Shown here piece after piece: positions 1 through 9,244 of a stretch of 64,000 nt of DNA. The stretch is from assembly GCF_007713705.1 (NCBI RefSeq), contig NZ_VMSJ01000001.1, positions 682,001 to 746,000 of the forward strand, read 5' to 3'. Made by a program: the position numbers and the translations under genes. The notes below the pieces were generated by a model. That model worked only from the letters and a program-made list of their open reading frames with translations. It did no database searches and was not told where the DNA came from. The DNA is from Salinicoccus cyprini. Lineage in GTDB: Bacteria > Bacillota > Bacilli > Staphylococcales > Salinicoccaceae. Numbering within the stretch: the first letter of the stretch is position 1; each line of letters starts with the position of its first letter.

Positions 1-1
1 G

Positions 2-1378
2 ACGCTTCTCGGGTTCAACCTGATCAGCGGCGTACTCACCCTGCCCGGTATTGCGGCACTGATTCTCGGTGTCGGCATGGCGGTGGATGCCAACATCATC
101 ATGTATGAGCGCATCAAGGATGAACTCAGGATCGGAAGAAACCTGAAGCAGGCCTACAAGCGGGCATCGGCCGCTTCCCTATGGACGATCATAGATGCCA
201 ACATCACGACGATGATCGCCGGTGTGGTACTGTTCATATTCGGAACAAGCAGTGTCAAAGGCTTTGCGACCATGCTGATCCTGTCGATACTGATGAGCTT
301 CATTACAGCTGTATTCCTGACACGGGTCGTACTGTCGCTCCTGATCCGATCAAATTTCTTCAACGGCCGGCTCGGCTGGTTCGGAGTCAAGGAGTCGGAT
401 AGATTCAATATCAATGAAGGCAAAGACATCGAACATCTGTCGACGCCTTGGGACAAGTTTGATTTCATCGGTCATGCGCGAAAGTTCTTTATACTGAGCG
501 GTGTGCTCATTCTCGCAGGCCTTATCGTCCTGTCCATCTTCAGACTGAACCTCGGCATCGACTTTACGTCCGGGACAAGAGCGGATATCGAGACGAATGG
601 TGAAGCGACGGTCGAACAGGTCGAAGCGGAACTCTCAGCCATGGATATCCCGCCCGACAGCATTACAACTTCAGGGGAGAATATGGTTGTCGCCCGCTAT
701 GCTGAAGATCTGTCCCAGGATGAAGTGACAGAGATGCAGGACACCTTTGAAGAACTGTATGGCAGCCAGCCTGCAATCAGCACAGTAAGTCCTGTGATCG
801 GACGTGAACTTGCGCAGAATGCGGCCATGGCACTCGCCATCGCATCGCTCGGCATCGTTCTCTATGCCTCCATCAGATTCGAGTGGCGCATGGCGCTGCC
901 GAGTGTGCTGGCACTGATCCACGATGCATTCATCATGGTTGCGGTCTTCTCCATTTTCAGGCTGGAAGTGGATATTACTTTCATCGCCGCCGTGCTGACA
1001 ATCGTCGGGTATTCGATCAACGATACGATCGTGACATTCGACAGGGTGCGTGAAAACTTGAAGAAGGCGCGGGTGATCCGGAAAGAATCGCAGATTGATG
1101 AGATCATCAACCGCTCGCTCAAACAGACTCTGACCCGCTCGGTCAATACGGTGCTGACTGTCATCATCGTGGTTGTTCTGCTCGTATTCATGGGCAGCAC
1201 AGCCATACTGAACTTCTCGATTGCACTGCTGGTCGGCCTGATCAGCGGCATCTACTCATCGCTCTTCATCGCACTGCAGCTGTGGGGCATATTGAAGAAG
1301 CGTCAGTTCAGAAAAGCAGAAGGCAGCTTGACCGTATACGAAGAGAAGAAGAAAGATGACGAAAAAATACTTGTATAA
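2..1378 (+). CDS. secDF: Protein translocase subunit SecDF, C-terminal part (5' truncated by window edge)
   Basis: The reading frame is open from base 2, so the real start lies outside the window; 458 residues are visible. The first ~40 residues carry the SecD late-membrane motif GMAVDANIIMYERIKDE. After a linker, a second unit begins with the SecF-type motif LGIDFTSGT, a periplasmic-type domain, and further membrane segments including the SecF motif SINDTIVTFDRVREN. SecD and SecF are therefore fused, as is usual in Bacillus and Staphylococcus. The protein sits in the cytoplasmic membrane and uses the proton motive force to help SecYEG/SecA-dependent export. A strong intrinsic terminator follows directly, so this is the end of its transcription unit and recJ is read separately or by read-through. 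Identity is very secure; only the N-terminal half is missing from view. Confidence 0.96.
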   Translation, partial: TLLGFNLISGVLTLPGIAALILGVGMAVDANIIMYERIKDELRIGRNLKQAYKRASAASLWTIIDANITTMIAGVVLFIFGTSSVKGFATMLILSILMSFITAVFLTRVVLSLLIRSNFFNGRLGWFGVKESDRFNINEGKDIEHLSTPWDKFDFIGHARKFFILSGVLILAGLIVLSIFRLNLGIDFTSGTRADIETNGEATVEQVEAELSAMDIPPDSITTSGENMVVARYAEDLSQDEVTEMQDTFEELYGSQPAISTVSPVIGRELAQNAAMALAIASLGIVLYASIRFEWRMALPSVLALIHDAFIMVAVFSIFRLEVDITFIAAVLTIVGYSINDTIVTFDRVRENLKKARVIRKESQIDEIINRSLKQTLTRSVNTVLTVIIVVVLLVFMGSTAILNFSIALLVGLISGIYSSLFIALQLWGILKKRQFRKAEGSLTVYEEKKKDDEKILV

Positions 1379-1384
1379 TTCTAG

Positions 1385-1410
1385 AACGCCCGGGCACCCC
1401 CGGGCGTTTT
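1385..1410 (+). terminator. Intrinsic terminator after secDF
   Basis: A perfect 10-bp GC-rich stem (AACGCCCGGG with CCCGGGCGTT, 4-nt loop) is followed by a short T-run. It begins 6 nt after the secDF stop codon and lies just upstream of the recJ ribosome-binding site. Confidence 0.85.
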
Positions 1411-1426
1411 GCAAAGGATGTAATCT

Positions 1427-3670
1427 ATGTACCAGTCAAAGTATGAGTGGAAAGTACGCCGTAGAAGTTCGGATATGCCGGACGATCTTATTGACAAGTT
1501 CAAGCTCAATCCGCTGGAGCAGACTATACTCGAAAACCGGGGGTATACGACGGAATCTGATCTCGAGAGGATCTATCGCCCGAAGACGTATGATCCTTCC
1601 CTCGTCTACGGCATGGCAGATGCAGTGGCACGCATCGAGACTGCTTTTGACGCAGATGAACGCATACTGATCTACGGGGATTTCGACGCGGATGGCATTA
1701 CAAGCACAGTACTGCTTCTGAATGCGCTCAGAAGACGGACCGAAAATGTGGACTACTTCATCCCAAGCCGCATCGAGGACGGCTATGGCCCGAACCGTGC
1801 TGTATTCGAGGAGCTTGTAGTCGGCCAGTATGACCTTGTGATTACAGTTGATAATGGTGTCTCGGGCGGTAAGGAGATCGCCTTCCTGAAATCCGAAGGC
1901 ATTGAAACGATCGTGGTGGACCACCATGCATTCGGTGATAATGTGCCTGACGCGACCATCATCCATCCGGATCATCCCGACGGCACATATCCATTCCGTT
2001 CGCTTGCGGGCGTCGGCATCACCTACAAGCTGGTCCAGGCACTTGGGCTTGAAGCAAAGGAGGATATCGGCTGGGTGGCCATCGGTACAGTGGCCGATCT
2101 CGTTCCCATGATCGATGAAAATAAAAAGCTTGTCATCGAAGGTTTGAAGGTTTTGAATGATTCACCGCCAACCGGCGTGCATACACTGCTCAGAAGCGCC
2201 GGTCATGATGGCCAGATGGATGAGGAGACGATCGCCTTCACACTGGCGCCACGACTGAATGCGACTGGACGGCTGGGCGAGGCGGAGATTGCAGTCGAAC
2301 TCCTGCTCGAGTCGGATTCAGGTGTCGCCTATGAGCAGGCCATGGTGGTCGAGAATATGAATCTTGAACGCAAGCAGCTGGTCGAGACGATATTCGATGA
2401 GGCAAAGACGCAGGTCGAGCCCGACAGGCAGATCAATATTGTTTATCAGGACGGCTGGCACCCTGGTGTGCTCGGCATCGTCGCCTCGAAGATTGTCGAG
2501 CAGTATGGCAAGCCGGCAATTGTGCTGACGCTTGATGATGGCATCTACCGCGGATCAGCACGGTCGATCGAAGGCGTGGATCTGCATGGTGTCCTGTCCG
2601 AGCATTCGAATCACCATCACCGGTTCGGCGGACATGCACAGGCACTCGGTGTGGAAGTACTTCAGGCGGATATCGAATCCTTCACACAGGAGCTGACAGG
2701 CTATTTCGATCAGCTGCAGCTCGATCTCAGGCCGGTCAAGTATATCGACTATCAGATCAAGCAGGGAAATATGACCATGAAGGCGTTCGAACGGTTCGAC
2801 CGGCTGAAGCCTTTTGGCCAGTCGTTCCAGTCACCGGTATTTCTGATCAGCAATGAAAATATCAGTACCATCAGACAGGTGGGCAAGGATAAATCCCATA
2901 TCAAGCTATCGGTGGCCCAGGTCGGCATGGACGTCATCGGATTCGGTTATGGCCATCTGGTCAATGAAGTATCGCAGGGCGATGCAATCAGTCTGGTCGG
3001 CACGGTCAATGTCAACGTGTTCAACCAGAGCCGTACACTCCAGATGATGCTACAGGACGTGAGTGTCGACAGCGTCCAGCTCATCGATATGAGAAGCCGG
3101 ACCGACCAGCGTTTCGACATCATTTCGTCGGATGATATTTTCGTCATTGCCGAAGGCAGGGAGAAAAAAGGGGAAAACTACTACCATTTCGGTGAAGTGC
3201 TGCCCTTTACATCGAAGACGGTCGTGCTTCGCGATCTGCCGGAGAGCGTCGACAATCTGGCGTATTCCCTGGGCGGCATACATGCATCGAAGATCATCTC
3301 CATCTTCAACCAGAAGGAGGAGCTGTTCTTTACAGGCATACCGAAAACAGAGACCATTACTGAACTCCATCGGCTGATTGAATCCGCTGATGACGGGTCG
3401 ATAGACTTGGCGAAGCATGCGCCGGCACTTGCCGGCAGGCTCGGCATCAAGATGAAGTTCCTTAAAATGTCGATAGATATTATGACAGATCTAGAGATTA
3501 TCCGAGTGGAAGATGGTATAATATACAAGGATCAGGGTGATAGCGCCTGGAGATTGGAAGAATCAGCATACTATCAGAACCTCAGGAACCAGCTGGAAGC
3601 TGAGAGACTCCTGAAAATGTCTTCTTCAACTGAGCTGAAAGACTACCTCAGAACATTAATTTCGAATTGA
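1427..3670 (+). CDS. recJ: Single-stranded-DNA-specific exonuclease RecJ
   Basis: The 747-residue protein has the DHH-phosphoesterase signature: YGDFDADG at about residues 83-90, TVDNGVSGG further on, and VVDHHA near residue 164. A DHHA1 region with RFGGHAQALG follows, then the OB-fold and C-terminal extension typical of Firmicute RecJ. It degrades single-stranded DNA 5' to 3' using divalent metal ions, acting in recombination, mismatch and base-excision repair in the cytoplasm. The start at ATG 1427 is preceded by AAAGGA at good spacing and gives a length close to the ~757 residues of staphylococcal RecJ. apt follows 14 nt later, as in other Staphylococcaceae, so the two are probably co-transcribed. 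Confidence 0.96.
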   Translation: MYQSKYEWKVRRRSSDMPDDLIDKFKLNPLEQTILENRGYTTESDLERIYRPKTYDPSLVYGMADAVARIETAFDADERILIYGDFDADGITSTVLLLNALRRRTENVDYFIPSRIEDGYGPNRAVFEELVVGQYDLVITVDNGVSGGKEIAFLKSEGIETIVVDHHAFGDNVPDATIIHPDHPDGTYPFRSLAGVGITYKLVQALGLEAKEDIGWVAIGTVADLVPMIDENKKLVIEGLKVLNDSPPTGVHTLLRSAGHDGQMDEETIAFTLAPRLNATGRLGEAEIAVELLLESDSGVAYEQAMVVENMNLERKQLVETIFDEAKTQVEPDRQINIVYQDGWHPGVLGIVASKIVEQYGKPAIVLTLDDGIYRGSARSIEGVDLHGVLSEHSNHHHRFGGHAQALGVEVLQADIESFTQELTGYFDQLQLDLRPVKYIDYQIKQGNMTMKAFERFDRLKPFGQSFQSPVFLISNENISTIRQVGKDKSHIKLSVAQVGMDVIGFGYGHLVNEVSQGDAISLVGTVNVNVFNQSRTLQMMLQDVSVDSVQLIDMRSRTDQRFDIISSDDIFVIAEGREKKGENYYHFGEVLPFTSKTVVLRDLPESVDNLAYSLGGIHASKIISIFNQKEELFFTGIPKTETITELHRLIESADDGSIDLAKHAPALAGRLGIKMKFLKMSIDIMTDLEIIRVEDGIIYKDQGDSAWRLEESAYYQNLRNQLEAERLLKMSSSTELKDYLRTLISN

Positions 3671-3684
3671 TTGGTGGAATCTAA

Positions 3685-4203
3685 ATGGATTTAAAACAAT
3701 ATGTATCAGAAGTGCCGGACTGGCCGAAAAAAGGTGTCAGCTTCAAGGACATTACGACAATAATGGACAACGGACCGGCATACAAGTATGCAACAGATCA
3801 GATAGTGGAATATGCGCGGGAGAAGGAGATTGACATCGTGGTCGGTCCTGAAGCACGCGGATTCATCATCGGCTGTCCGGTTGCATACAGCATGGGCATC
3901 GGTTTTGCACCGGTAAGAAAAGAAGGGAAACTGCCGAGGGAAGTCATCAAATATGAATATGACCTCGAGTACGGATCAAACACACTGACCATGCACAAGG
4001 ATGCGATCGCCCCCGGCCAGCGTGTACTGATTACGGACGATCTGCTCGCGACAGGCGGTACGATCGAAGCGACGATCAAGCTCATCGAATCACTCGGCGG
4101 CATCGTAGCCGGCATCGCCTTCCTGATAGAGCTTGAATATCTCGATGGCATGAAACGTCTTGATGGATATGATACACTTTCATTGATTACGTACGAAGAT
4201 TAA
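3685..4203 (+). CDS. apt: Adenine phosphoribosyltransferase
   Basis: The 172-residue protein is the normal size for Apt. The PRPP-binding motif [13 protein letters not shown] lies near residues 114-126, and the substrate region [10 protein letters not shown] near residues 54-63. It converts adenine plus PRPP to AMP and pyrophosphate in purine salvage. It sits between recJ and relA, the conserved Bacillales arrangement. A GGTGG sequence upstream serves as ribosome-binding site. A terminator with a GCAA tetraloop closes the recJ-apt unit. The neighbourhood links salvage with (p)ppGpp metabolism, but no direct functional coupling can be read from the DNA. Confidence 0.96.
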   Translation: MDLKQYVSEVPDWPKKGVSFKDITTIMDNGPAYKYATDQIVEYAREKEIDIVVGPEARGFIIGCPVAYSMGIGFAPVRKEGKLPREVIKYEYDLEYGSNTLTMHKDAIAPGQRVLITDDLLATGGTIEATIKLIESLGGIVAGIAFLIELEYLDGMKRLDGYDTLSLITYED

Positions 4204-4212
4204 TCTGCTGAA

Positions 4213-4237
4213 AAGTCTGTGCAAACAGGCTTTTTTT
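4213..4237 (+). terminator. Intrinsic terminator after apt
   Basis: An 8-bp stem (AAGTCTGT with ACAGGCTT, one G-U pair) closed by a GCAA tetraloop is followed by seven Ts. It separates recJ-apt from relA. Confidence 0.85.
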
Positions 4238-4310
4238 AGTCATTTATTTATTTGAAAGAGGTTTTATAGTATGATGATTCTAATCAGTGTAGAGGGAAAG
4301 CGGTGAGATC

Positions 4311-6488
4311 ATGAACAAGGAGTATCCATACAGCAAAGACGATGTCATTCGCATGTGTGCGTCATATATGGGCGAATCGGAAATGGAGATGGTTCAGAAG
4401 GCATATGCTCTGGCACACGCAGCGCACGAAGGCCAGTACCGCAAAAGCGGCCAGCCGTATATACTGCACCCGGTCCAGGTTGCCGGCATTCTGGCGGAAC
4501 TGAAGCTCGACTGTCCGACCATCATTGCCGGATTCCTTCATGATGTCGTCGAGGATACGGAGTATACATTCGATGACTTGAGAACCATGTTCAACGAGGA
4601 AGTTGCGGTAATTGTGGACGGAGTGACCAAGCTTGAGAAGGTCAAGTACCGTTCGAAGCAGGAAGAGCAGGCGGAGAACCACCGCAAGCTTTTCATTGCC
4701 ATTGCCAAGGATATCCGTGTCATCCTGGTCAAGCTCGCCGACCGTCTGCATAATATGCGTACGCTGAAGGCGATGCCTGAAGACAAGCAGATACGGACTT
4801 CTCAGGAAACGCTTGAAATCTATGCGCCACTGGCACACCGTCTCGGTATTTCAAGCATCAAATGGGAGCTTGAGGATACTGCGCTCCGGTATATCGAGCC
4901 GCAGCAGTATTTCAAGATTGTAAGTTCCATGAAGAAGAAACGCAGCGAGCGCGAGGTGGTCATCAACCAGGCCATCGAACGCATCCAGTCGGAAATGGAC
5001 CACACCGGCATCGTCGGGCAGCTGTCCGGGCGGCCGAAGCACATATACAGCATCTATAAGAAGATGACGAAGCAGCATAAGCAGTTCGATCAGATCTTCG
5101 ATCTGCTCGCTGTCCGTGTGCTGGTGACGAACATCAGGGACTGCTACGCAGTCCTCGGTGTCATCCATACCATATGGAAACCGATGCCGGGACGCTTCAA
5201 GGACTATATCGCCATGCCGAAGCCGAATATGTACCAGTCGCTGCACACCACCGTCGTCGGACCGAATGGAGATCCGCTCGAAATACAGATCCGTACATTC
5301 GAGATGCATGAAATAGCAGAACATGGTGTCGCTGCCCACTGGGCATACAAGGAAGGCAAAGAGGTCAGGAAGGAGCCTTTCCTCGACAAGCGCATCCACT
5401 GGTTCCAGGACCTGATCGACCAGGAGAATTCCGCGTCCGATGCAGAAGAGTTCATGGAATCGCTGAAAAGTGATCTTCTGAGCGACAAGGTCTATGTATT
5501 CACCCCGAATGGCGATGTTGTCGAACTGCCGAAGGGTGCCGTGCCGATCGACTTCGCCTACCAGGTGCACACCGAGGTCGGCAACAAGATGATCGGTGCG
5601 AAAGTGAACGGCAAGATCGTATCGATCGACTATGAGCTTTCAACCGGTGAAATTGTGGAGATCCGTACGAGCAAGCAGTCGTACGGACCGAGCCTCGACT
5701 GGTTGAAACTGGTCAAATCCTCAGGTGCCAAACACAAGATCCGTGCCTTCTTCAAAAAGCAGGACCGTGCAAGCAATATAGAAAAAGGCCGGTTCGCAGT
5801 GGAGCATGAAATCAAGAACCGGGACTACAGGCCGGATGACGTCCTGAAGCCCCAGTACATGGAACCGGTCCTTGAACGCTACAACATCAGCCACGAGGAT
5901 GATCTGTACGCCATGGTGGGGTTCGGCGGTGTCACAGCCCAGCAGGTGACGAACCGTCTGATGGAAAAGTTCAAGGTTGCAGAAGAAAAGAGCAATGTCG
6001 TAGAAGAAATCGACCGGACGCATCACTACAAGGAAGTCTCTACAGAATCCGGTGTCTACGTCCAGGGCATGGACAATATGCTGATCAACCTGTCCAAATG
6101 CTGCAACCCGCTGCCAGGTGATGATATCATCGGTTTCATCACAAAAGGGCATGGGGTGAAGGTCCATGTCACAACCTGCCCGAACATCAGGAATGAAACG
6201 GAACGCCTGATCGACGTGGAATGGGTGAAGAACAAGAACAAGGATCGCAAGTACCAGGCAGATCTCGAGATCACCGGATACGACCGGCAGGGTCTCGTCA
6301 ATGAAGTGCTGAACGTCGTCGCAAGCACCAAGTTCCCGATCACCCGCGTCAATGGACAGGCGGACATCGACAAGCATGCAAAAATCAGTCTGTCGGTCAT
6401 GCTGCAGAACGTATCGGATCTCTACAGAGTGGTCGACAAGATCAAACAGCTTCCTGACATATACAGCGTAGAACGCGTTTTTAAATGA
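4311..6488 (+). CDS. relA: Bifunctional (p)ppGpp synthetase/hydrolase (Rel)
   Basis: The 725-residue protein is the long Rel type. The hydrolase HD pair is at residues 77-78 (FLHDVVED), so the hydrolase appears intact. The synthetase region includes [13 protein letters not shown] and [21 protein letters not shown] domain ([17 protein letters not shown]) follows, and a C-terminal ACT domain ends the protein. It makes (p)ppGpp from ATP and GTP/GDP when uncharged tRNA enters the ribosome, and degrades it otherwise. ATG 4311 has GGTGAG upstream. A TATGAT sequence at 4270-4275 could be a -10 element, but no good -35 lies at the right distance. dtd starts 9 nt after the stop, so relA-dtd-lytH form one unit. 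Confidence 0.97.
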   Translation: MNKEYPYSKDDVIRMCASYMGESEMEMVQKAYALAHAAHEGQYRKSGQPYILHPVQVAGILAELKLDCPTIIAGFLHDVVEDTEYTFDDLRTMFNEEVAVIVDGVTKLEKVKYRSKQEEQAENHRKLFIAIAKDIRVILVKLADRLHNMRTLKAMPEDKQIRTSQETLEIYAPLAHRLGISSIKWELEDTALRYIEPQQYFKIVSSMKKKRSEREVVINQAIERIQSEMDHTGIVGQLSGRPKHIYSIYKKMTKQHKQFDQIFDLLAVRVLVTNIRDCYAVLGVIHTIWKPMPGRFKDYIAMPKPNMYQSLHTTVVGPNGDPLEIQIRTFEMHEIAEHGVAAHWAYKEGKEVRKEPFLDKRIHWFQDLIDQENSASDAEEFMESLKSDLLSDKVYVFTPNGDVVELPKGAVPIDFAYQVHTEVGNKMIGAKVNGKIVSIDYELSTGEIVEIRTSKQSYGPSLDWLKLVKSSGAKHKIRAFFKKQDRASNIEKGRFAVEHEIKNRDYRPDDVLKPQYMEPVLERYNISHEDDLYAMVGFGGVTAQQVTNRLMEKFKVAEEKSNVVEEIDRTHHYKEVSTESGVYVQGMDNMLINLSKCCNPLPGDDIIGFITKGHGVKVHVTTCPNIRNETERLIDVEWVKNKNKDRKYQADLEITGYDRQGLVNEVLNVVASTKFPITRVNGQADIDKHAKISLSVMLQNVSDLYRVVDKIKQLPDIYSVERVFK

Positions 6489-6497
6489 GGTGTAGAA

Positions 6498-6950
6498 ATG
6501 AAAATTGTATTGCAAAGAGTATCCAGTGCCACTGTCATGAGCAACGAATTCTTCAATGAAATCGGTCCGGGCTACTGCCTGCTGGTCGGTGTGTCGGAAG
6601 CTTCGACAGAAGAAGATGCACTGAAGCTCGCAGAGAAGATTGCAGCAAGCCGGAACTTCGAGGATGAAGATGGCAAGATCAACCTGTCCATCAAGGATGT
6701 CGAGGGTGAAATACTCAGCATATCCCAGTTCACCCTCTATGCAGATGTCAGAAAGGGAAACCGGCCGAGCTTCACACAGGCTGCCGGCAAGGATCATGCC
6801 AATAGGCTGTACCAGCTTTTCAATTCTCATCTCCAGTCTTTCGGACTGACTGTCAAAGAAGGTTTCTTCGGTGAAATGATGCAGGTCCAGATCAATAATG
6901 ATGGACCAATTACGATACTTTATGAGTCCATGGATGGCAAGATCCAGTAA
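6498..6950 (+). CDS. dtd: D-aminoacyl-tRNA deacylase
   Basis: This 150-residue protein has both DTD signatures: SQFTLYAD near residue 76 and NDGPIT near residue 134 (the family's cross-subunit Gly-cisPro motif). It hydrolyses D-amino acids, and mischarged glycine, from tRNA in the cytoplasm, a proofreading step. The start at ATG 6498 follows GAGGTG. The gene lies directly behind relA and overlaps the start of the amidase gene by one base (TAATG), indicating translational coupling. Length and motifs match the family fully. Confidence 0.95.
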   Translation: MKIVLQRVSSATVMSNEFFNEIGPGYCLLVGVSEASTEEDALKLAEKIAASRNFEDEDGKINLSIKDVEGEILSISQFTLYADVRKGNRPSFTQAAGKDHANRLYQLFNSHLQSFGLTVKEGFFGEMMQVQINNDGPITILYESMDGKIQ

Positions 6951-7672
6951 TGGGACAGTCGGACAGACGCTCAATCGGTATAGTGCAGCACATCAGGAAT
7001 TTCTTCAAGTACAAAAAGCATCTGTATATGGCGCCGCTCTGCTTCATGCTGCTTGCCGGAGGCATCATTTTGGCATCTGTTCTGCTCTTTGACCGTTTCC
7101 TGAATGAAACGCATGAGCCCATACAGGTGAATCTTGATGCGCCGGACTATGACTTCAGCGGGCAGACGATCGTCATCGATCCGGGACACGGCGGGAAAGA
7201 TCCGGGCGCAACAAGCATATCCGGTGTGACGGAAGATCAGATCGTCTTCGGCATCGCTAAGACGCTCGAAGCACGACTTGCGTCAAGCGGTGCCGAAGTA
7301 ATCCTGACACGTGACCGTGATACATTTGCATCACTGGACGAAAGGAAGGTCGAAGGTGACCTGTTCATCAGTCTGCATAGTGATGCAATGGACGACCCAT
7401 CAATTTCAGGATTTACGACATACTATACCCACCCCGGGCAGAAGGCGTTTGCCGAGTCCATCAATGCTGCACTCGACCAGTATTCCTATTTCTATAATCG
7501 CGGTGTGGAGACGATGAACTACCAGGTGACGTGGCAGCTCGACTATCCGGCAGTACTGGTGGAGCTCGGCTATCTGAGCAATGAAGTGGATGATATGTCG
7601 CTGACCGAGACAAGATATCAGAATATGATGGCAGCGGGCATCCTTGAAGGAATTGATGATTATTTGAACTGA
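6950..7672 (+). CDS. lytH: LytH-like membrane-anchored N-acetylmuramoyl-L-alanine amidase without SH3 domain
   Basis: The 240-residue protein has one N-terminal membrane segment (about residues 27-47), a short extracytoplasmic linker, and an Amidase_3 domain starting near residue 71. The zinc-ligand motif VIDPGHGG places His at residue 80; a second His lies in SLHSDA, and the catalytic Glu in VLVELGYLSN near residue 197. The family cleaves the bond between N-acetylmuramic acid and L-alanine in peptidoglycan; staphylococcal LytH removes stem peptides from nascent strands to control where wall grows. Its position after dtd and before hisS matches lytH. Unlike the ~291-residue S. aureus protein there is no room for the SH3b domain between membrane segment and catalytic domain. 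It ends just before the hisS promoter. Confidence 0.88.
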   Translation: MGQSDRRSIGIVQHIRNFFKYKKHLYMAPLCFMLLAGGIILASVLLFDRFLNETHEPIQVNLDAPDYDFSGQTIVIDPGHGGKDPGATSISGVTEDQIVFGIAKTLEARLASSGAEVILTRDRDTFASLDERKVEGDLFISLHSDAMDDPSISGFTTYYTHPGQKAFAESINAALDQYSYFYNRGVETMNYQVTWQLDYPAVLVELGYLSNEVDDMSLTETRYQNMMAAGILEGIDDYLN

Positions 7673-7676
7673 GTGC

Positions 7677-7705
7677 TTGACTTGATTGCCGATAGACCAT
7701 ATCAT
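7677..7705 (+). promoter_or_regulatory. SigA-type promoter of the hisS-aspS T-box operon
   Basis: TTGACT and TATCAT are separated by exactly 17 nt, starting 5 nt after the lytH stop codon. Transcription would begin near 7712, just before the T-box leader. Confidence 0.8.
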
Positions 7706-7711
7706 ATTAAA

Positions 7712-7945
7712 TAATCGAAAGAATGAATTCAGTGATCCGTTGAGGTGGATAGGATGGACCAAAGAGAGACCTGCCCCGGCTGCAAGCAGGTTGTAAATCC
7801 GTATCCGGAACCGACACTTCGGTAGAATCCTGTTTTGCAGGCGGCGGCAGCCGTTACGATGCGAGAGGGCCTTAATCAGGCTGAATCAGGGTGGCAACGC
7901 GATTTACTCGCCCCTTATATCCATATGGATATAAGGGGCTTTTTT
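7712..7945 (+). promoter_or_regulatory. T-box riboswitch leader with terminator, upstream of hisS-aspS
   Basis: The conserved T-box sequence AGGGTGGCAACGCG is at 7888-7901. It is followed by a perfect 13-bp terminator hairpin (7910-7922 with 7927-7939, ATAT loop) and a T-run to 7945. An AGTGA sequence at 7731 and GGAACC just before GACAC (about 7811-7815) resemble the two sides of the Stem I specifier loop. T-boxes bind a specific uncharged tRNA and switch from terminator to antiterminator. GAC would read tRNA-Asp; the overlapping CAC would read tRNA-His. GAC followed by a purine fits the usual specifier context better, but I cannot fix the register by eye. Confidence 0.93.
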
Positions 7946-7970
7946 ATATTTCAGAAACGGAGTGGAGCAG

Positions 7971-9242
7971 ATGATACAGATTCCAAGAGGTACACAGGAC
8001 ATACTGCCGAAGGACACATACAAATGGCAGTACATTGAAAATAGACTGCACAGTATTGCGCAGAACTACAACTACAAGGAGATCCGGACGCCCGTATTCG
8101 AATCGACTGAACTTTTCGTAAGAGGTGTCGGCGGTTCGACGGATATCGTCAACAAGGAGATGTATACGTTCAAGGACAAGGGCGACCGGAGCATGACATT
8201 GAAGCCGGAAGGGACGGCACCTGTCGTCAGAAGCTATATTGAAAACAAGATGCAGCATGATGTCAATCAGCCGGTCAAAGTATACTACCAGGCACCGATG
8301 TTCCGCTATGAAAGACGTCAGAAGGGCAGATACCGCCAGTTCGTCCAGTTCGGCATCGAAGCAATCGGTGTCGAGGATCCGCTGATCGATGTGGAAGTGC
8401 TGAGCATGCTGATGCATATCTATCAGTCGTTCGGACTCAGGAATCTGAAGCTTCACATCAACTCGATCGGAGATCAGCACAGCCGGGCGGCCTATAACCA
8501 GGCGCTCGTCGACCACTTCAGACCGTCCATCCACGAATTCTGCTCGGACTGCCAGGTGCGTATTGATACGAATCCGATGAGAATTCTCGACTGCAAGAAG
8601 GACAGGGACCACCCACTCGTTCAGAATGCACCGGTCATCTACGATTATCTGAATGATGAGTCGAAGGCGTATTTCGAAGAGGTGAAACAAAATCTCGATG
8701 CATTGGGTATTCCATATGAAGTCGACTACAACCTCGTCAGAGGACTCGATTACTATACACATACCGCGTTCGAGCTGATGAGTGATGCTGAAGGCTTCGG
8801 TGCCATCACGACCCTGTGCGGCGGCGGCCGCTATAATGGTCTGCTTGAACTGCTCGATGGACCATCTGAAACCGGCATCGGATTCGCACTCAGCATCGAA
8901 AGGCTGCTTCTGGCACTTGAAGCGGAAGGCATCGAGCTGCCGGAACCTGAAGGCATCGACCTGTACATCTGTACGCTCGACCAATCTGCGAGTACGGCAG
9001 CCGGCCGTCTCGTACACAAACTGCGTACAGAGGGCGTCAGCTGCGATATGGACTACAAGCACAGGAAGCTTAAGGCCCAGATGAAGGATGCAGACAGGAA
9101 GGGCGCTGCCCACACGATCGTCATCGGCGAAACAGAACTAGCATCCGGTGAAGCGGAACTGAAGAACATGGCAACAGGCGAATCGGAAAAAATCAGTCTA
9201 GAGAACATAGCAGAAATCAGGACGATAATTGAGGAGAAGTGA
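7971..9242 (+). CDS. hisS: Histidyl-tRNA synthetase
   Basis: The 423-residue class II synthetase begins [13 protein letters not shown], which matches the family's N-terminus, so ATG 7971 is preferred over an in-frame GTG at 7962. GGAG lies 8 nt before that ATG, whereas the GTG has no suitable ribosome-binding site. Class II motifs are visible: [12 protein letters not shown], the histidine-specific [14 protein letters not shown], and the C-terminal anticodon-binding domain. The enzyme charges tRNA-His with histidine using ATP. It is the first gene of a T-box-controlled operon with aspS, which starts 2 nt after the hisS stop. Confidence 0.97.
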   Translation: MIQIPRGTQDILPKDTYKWQYIENRLHSIAQNYNYKEIRTPVFESTELFVRGVGGSTDIVNKEMYTFKDKGDRSMTLKPEGTAPVVRSYIENKMQHDVNQPVKVYYQAPMFRYERRQKGRYRQFVQFGIEAIGVEDPLIDVEVLSMLMHIYQSFGLRNLKLHINSIGDQHSRAAYNQALVDHFRPSIHEFCSDCQVRIDTNPMRILDCKKDRDHPLVQNAPVIYDYLNDESKAYFEEVKQNLDALGIPYEVDYNLVRGLDYYTHTAFELMSDAEGFGAITTLCGGGRYNGLLELLDGPSETGIGFALSIERLLLALEAEGIELPEPEGIDLYICTLDQSASTAAGRLVHKLRTEGVSCDMDYKHRKLKAQMKDADRKGAAHTIVIGETELASGEAELKNMATGESEKISLENIAEIRTIIEEK

Positions 9243-9244
9243 TC

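Noticed and set aside
5721-6974. 417-codon minus-strand frame
   Set aside because: Antisense to relA and dtd; composition mirrors the coding strand.
7944-9113. 389-codon minus-strand frame
   Set aside because: Antisense to hisS and its leader; no ribosome-binding site and no domain pattern.
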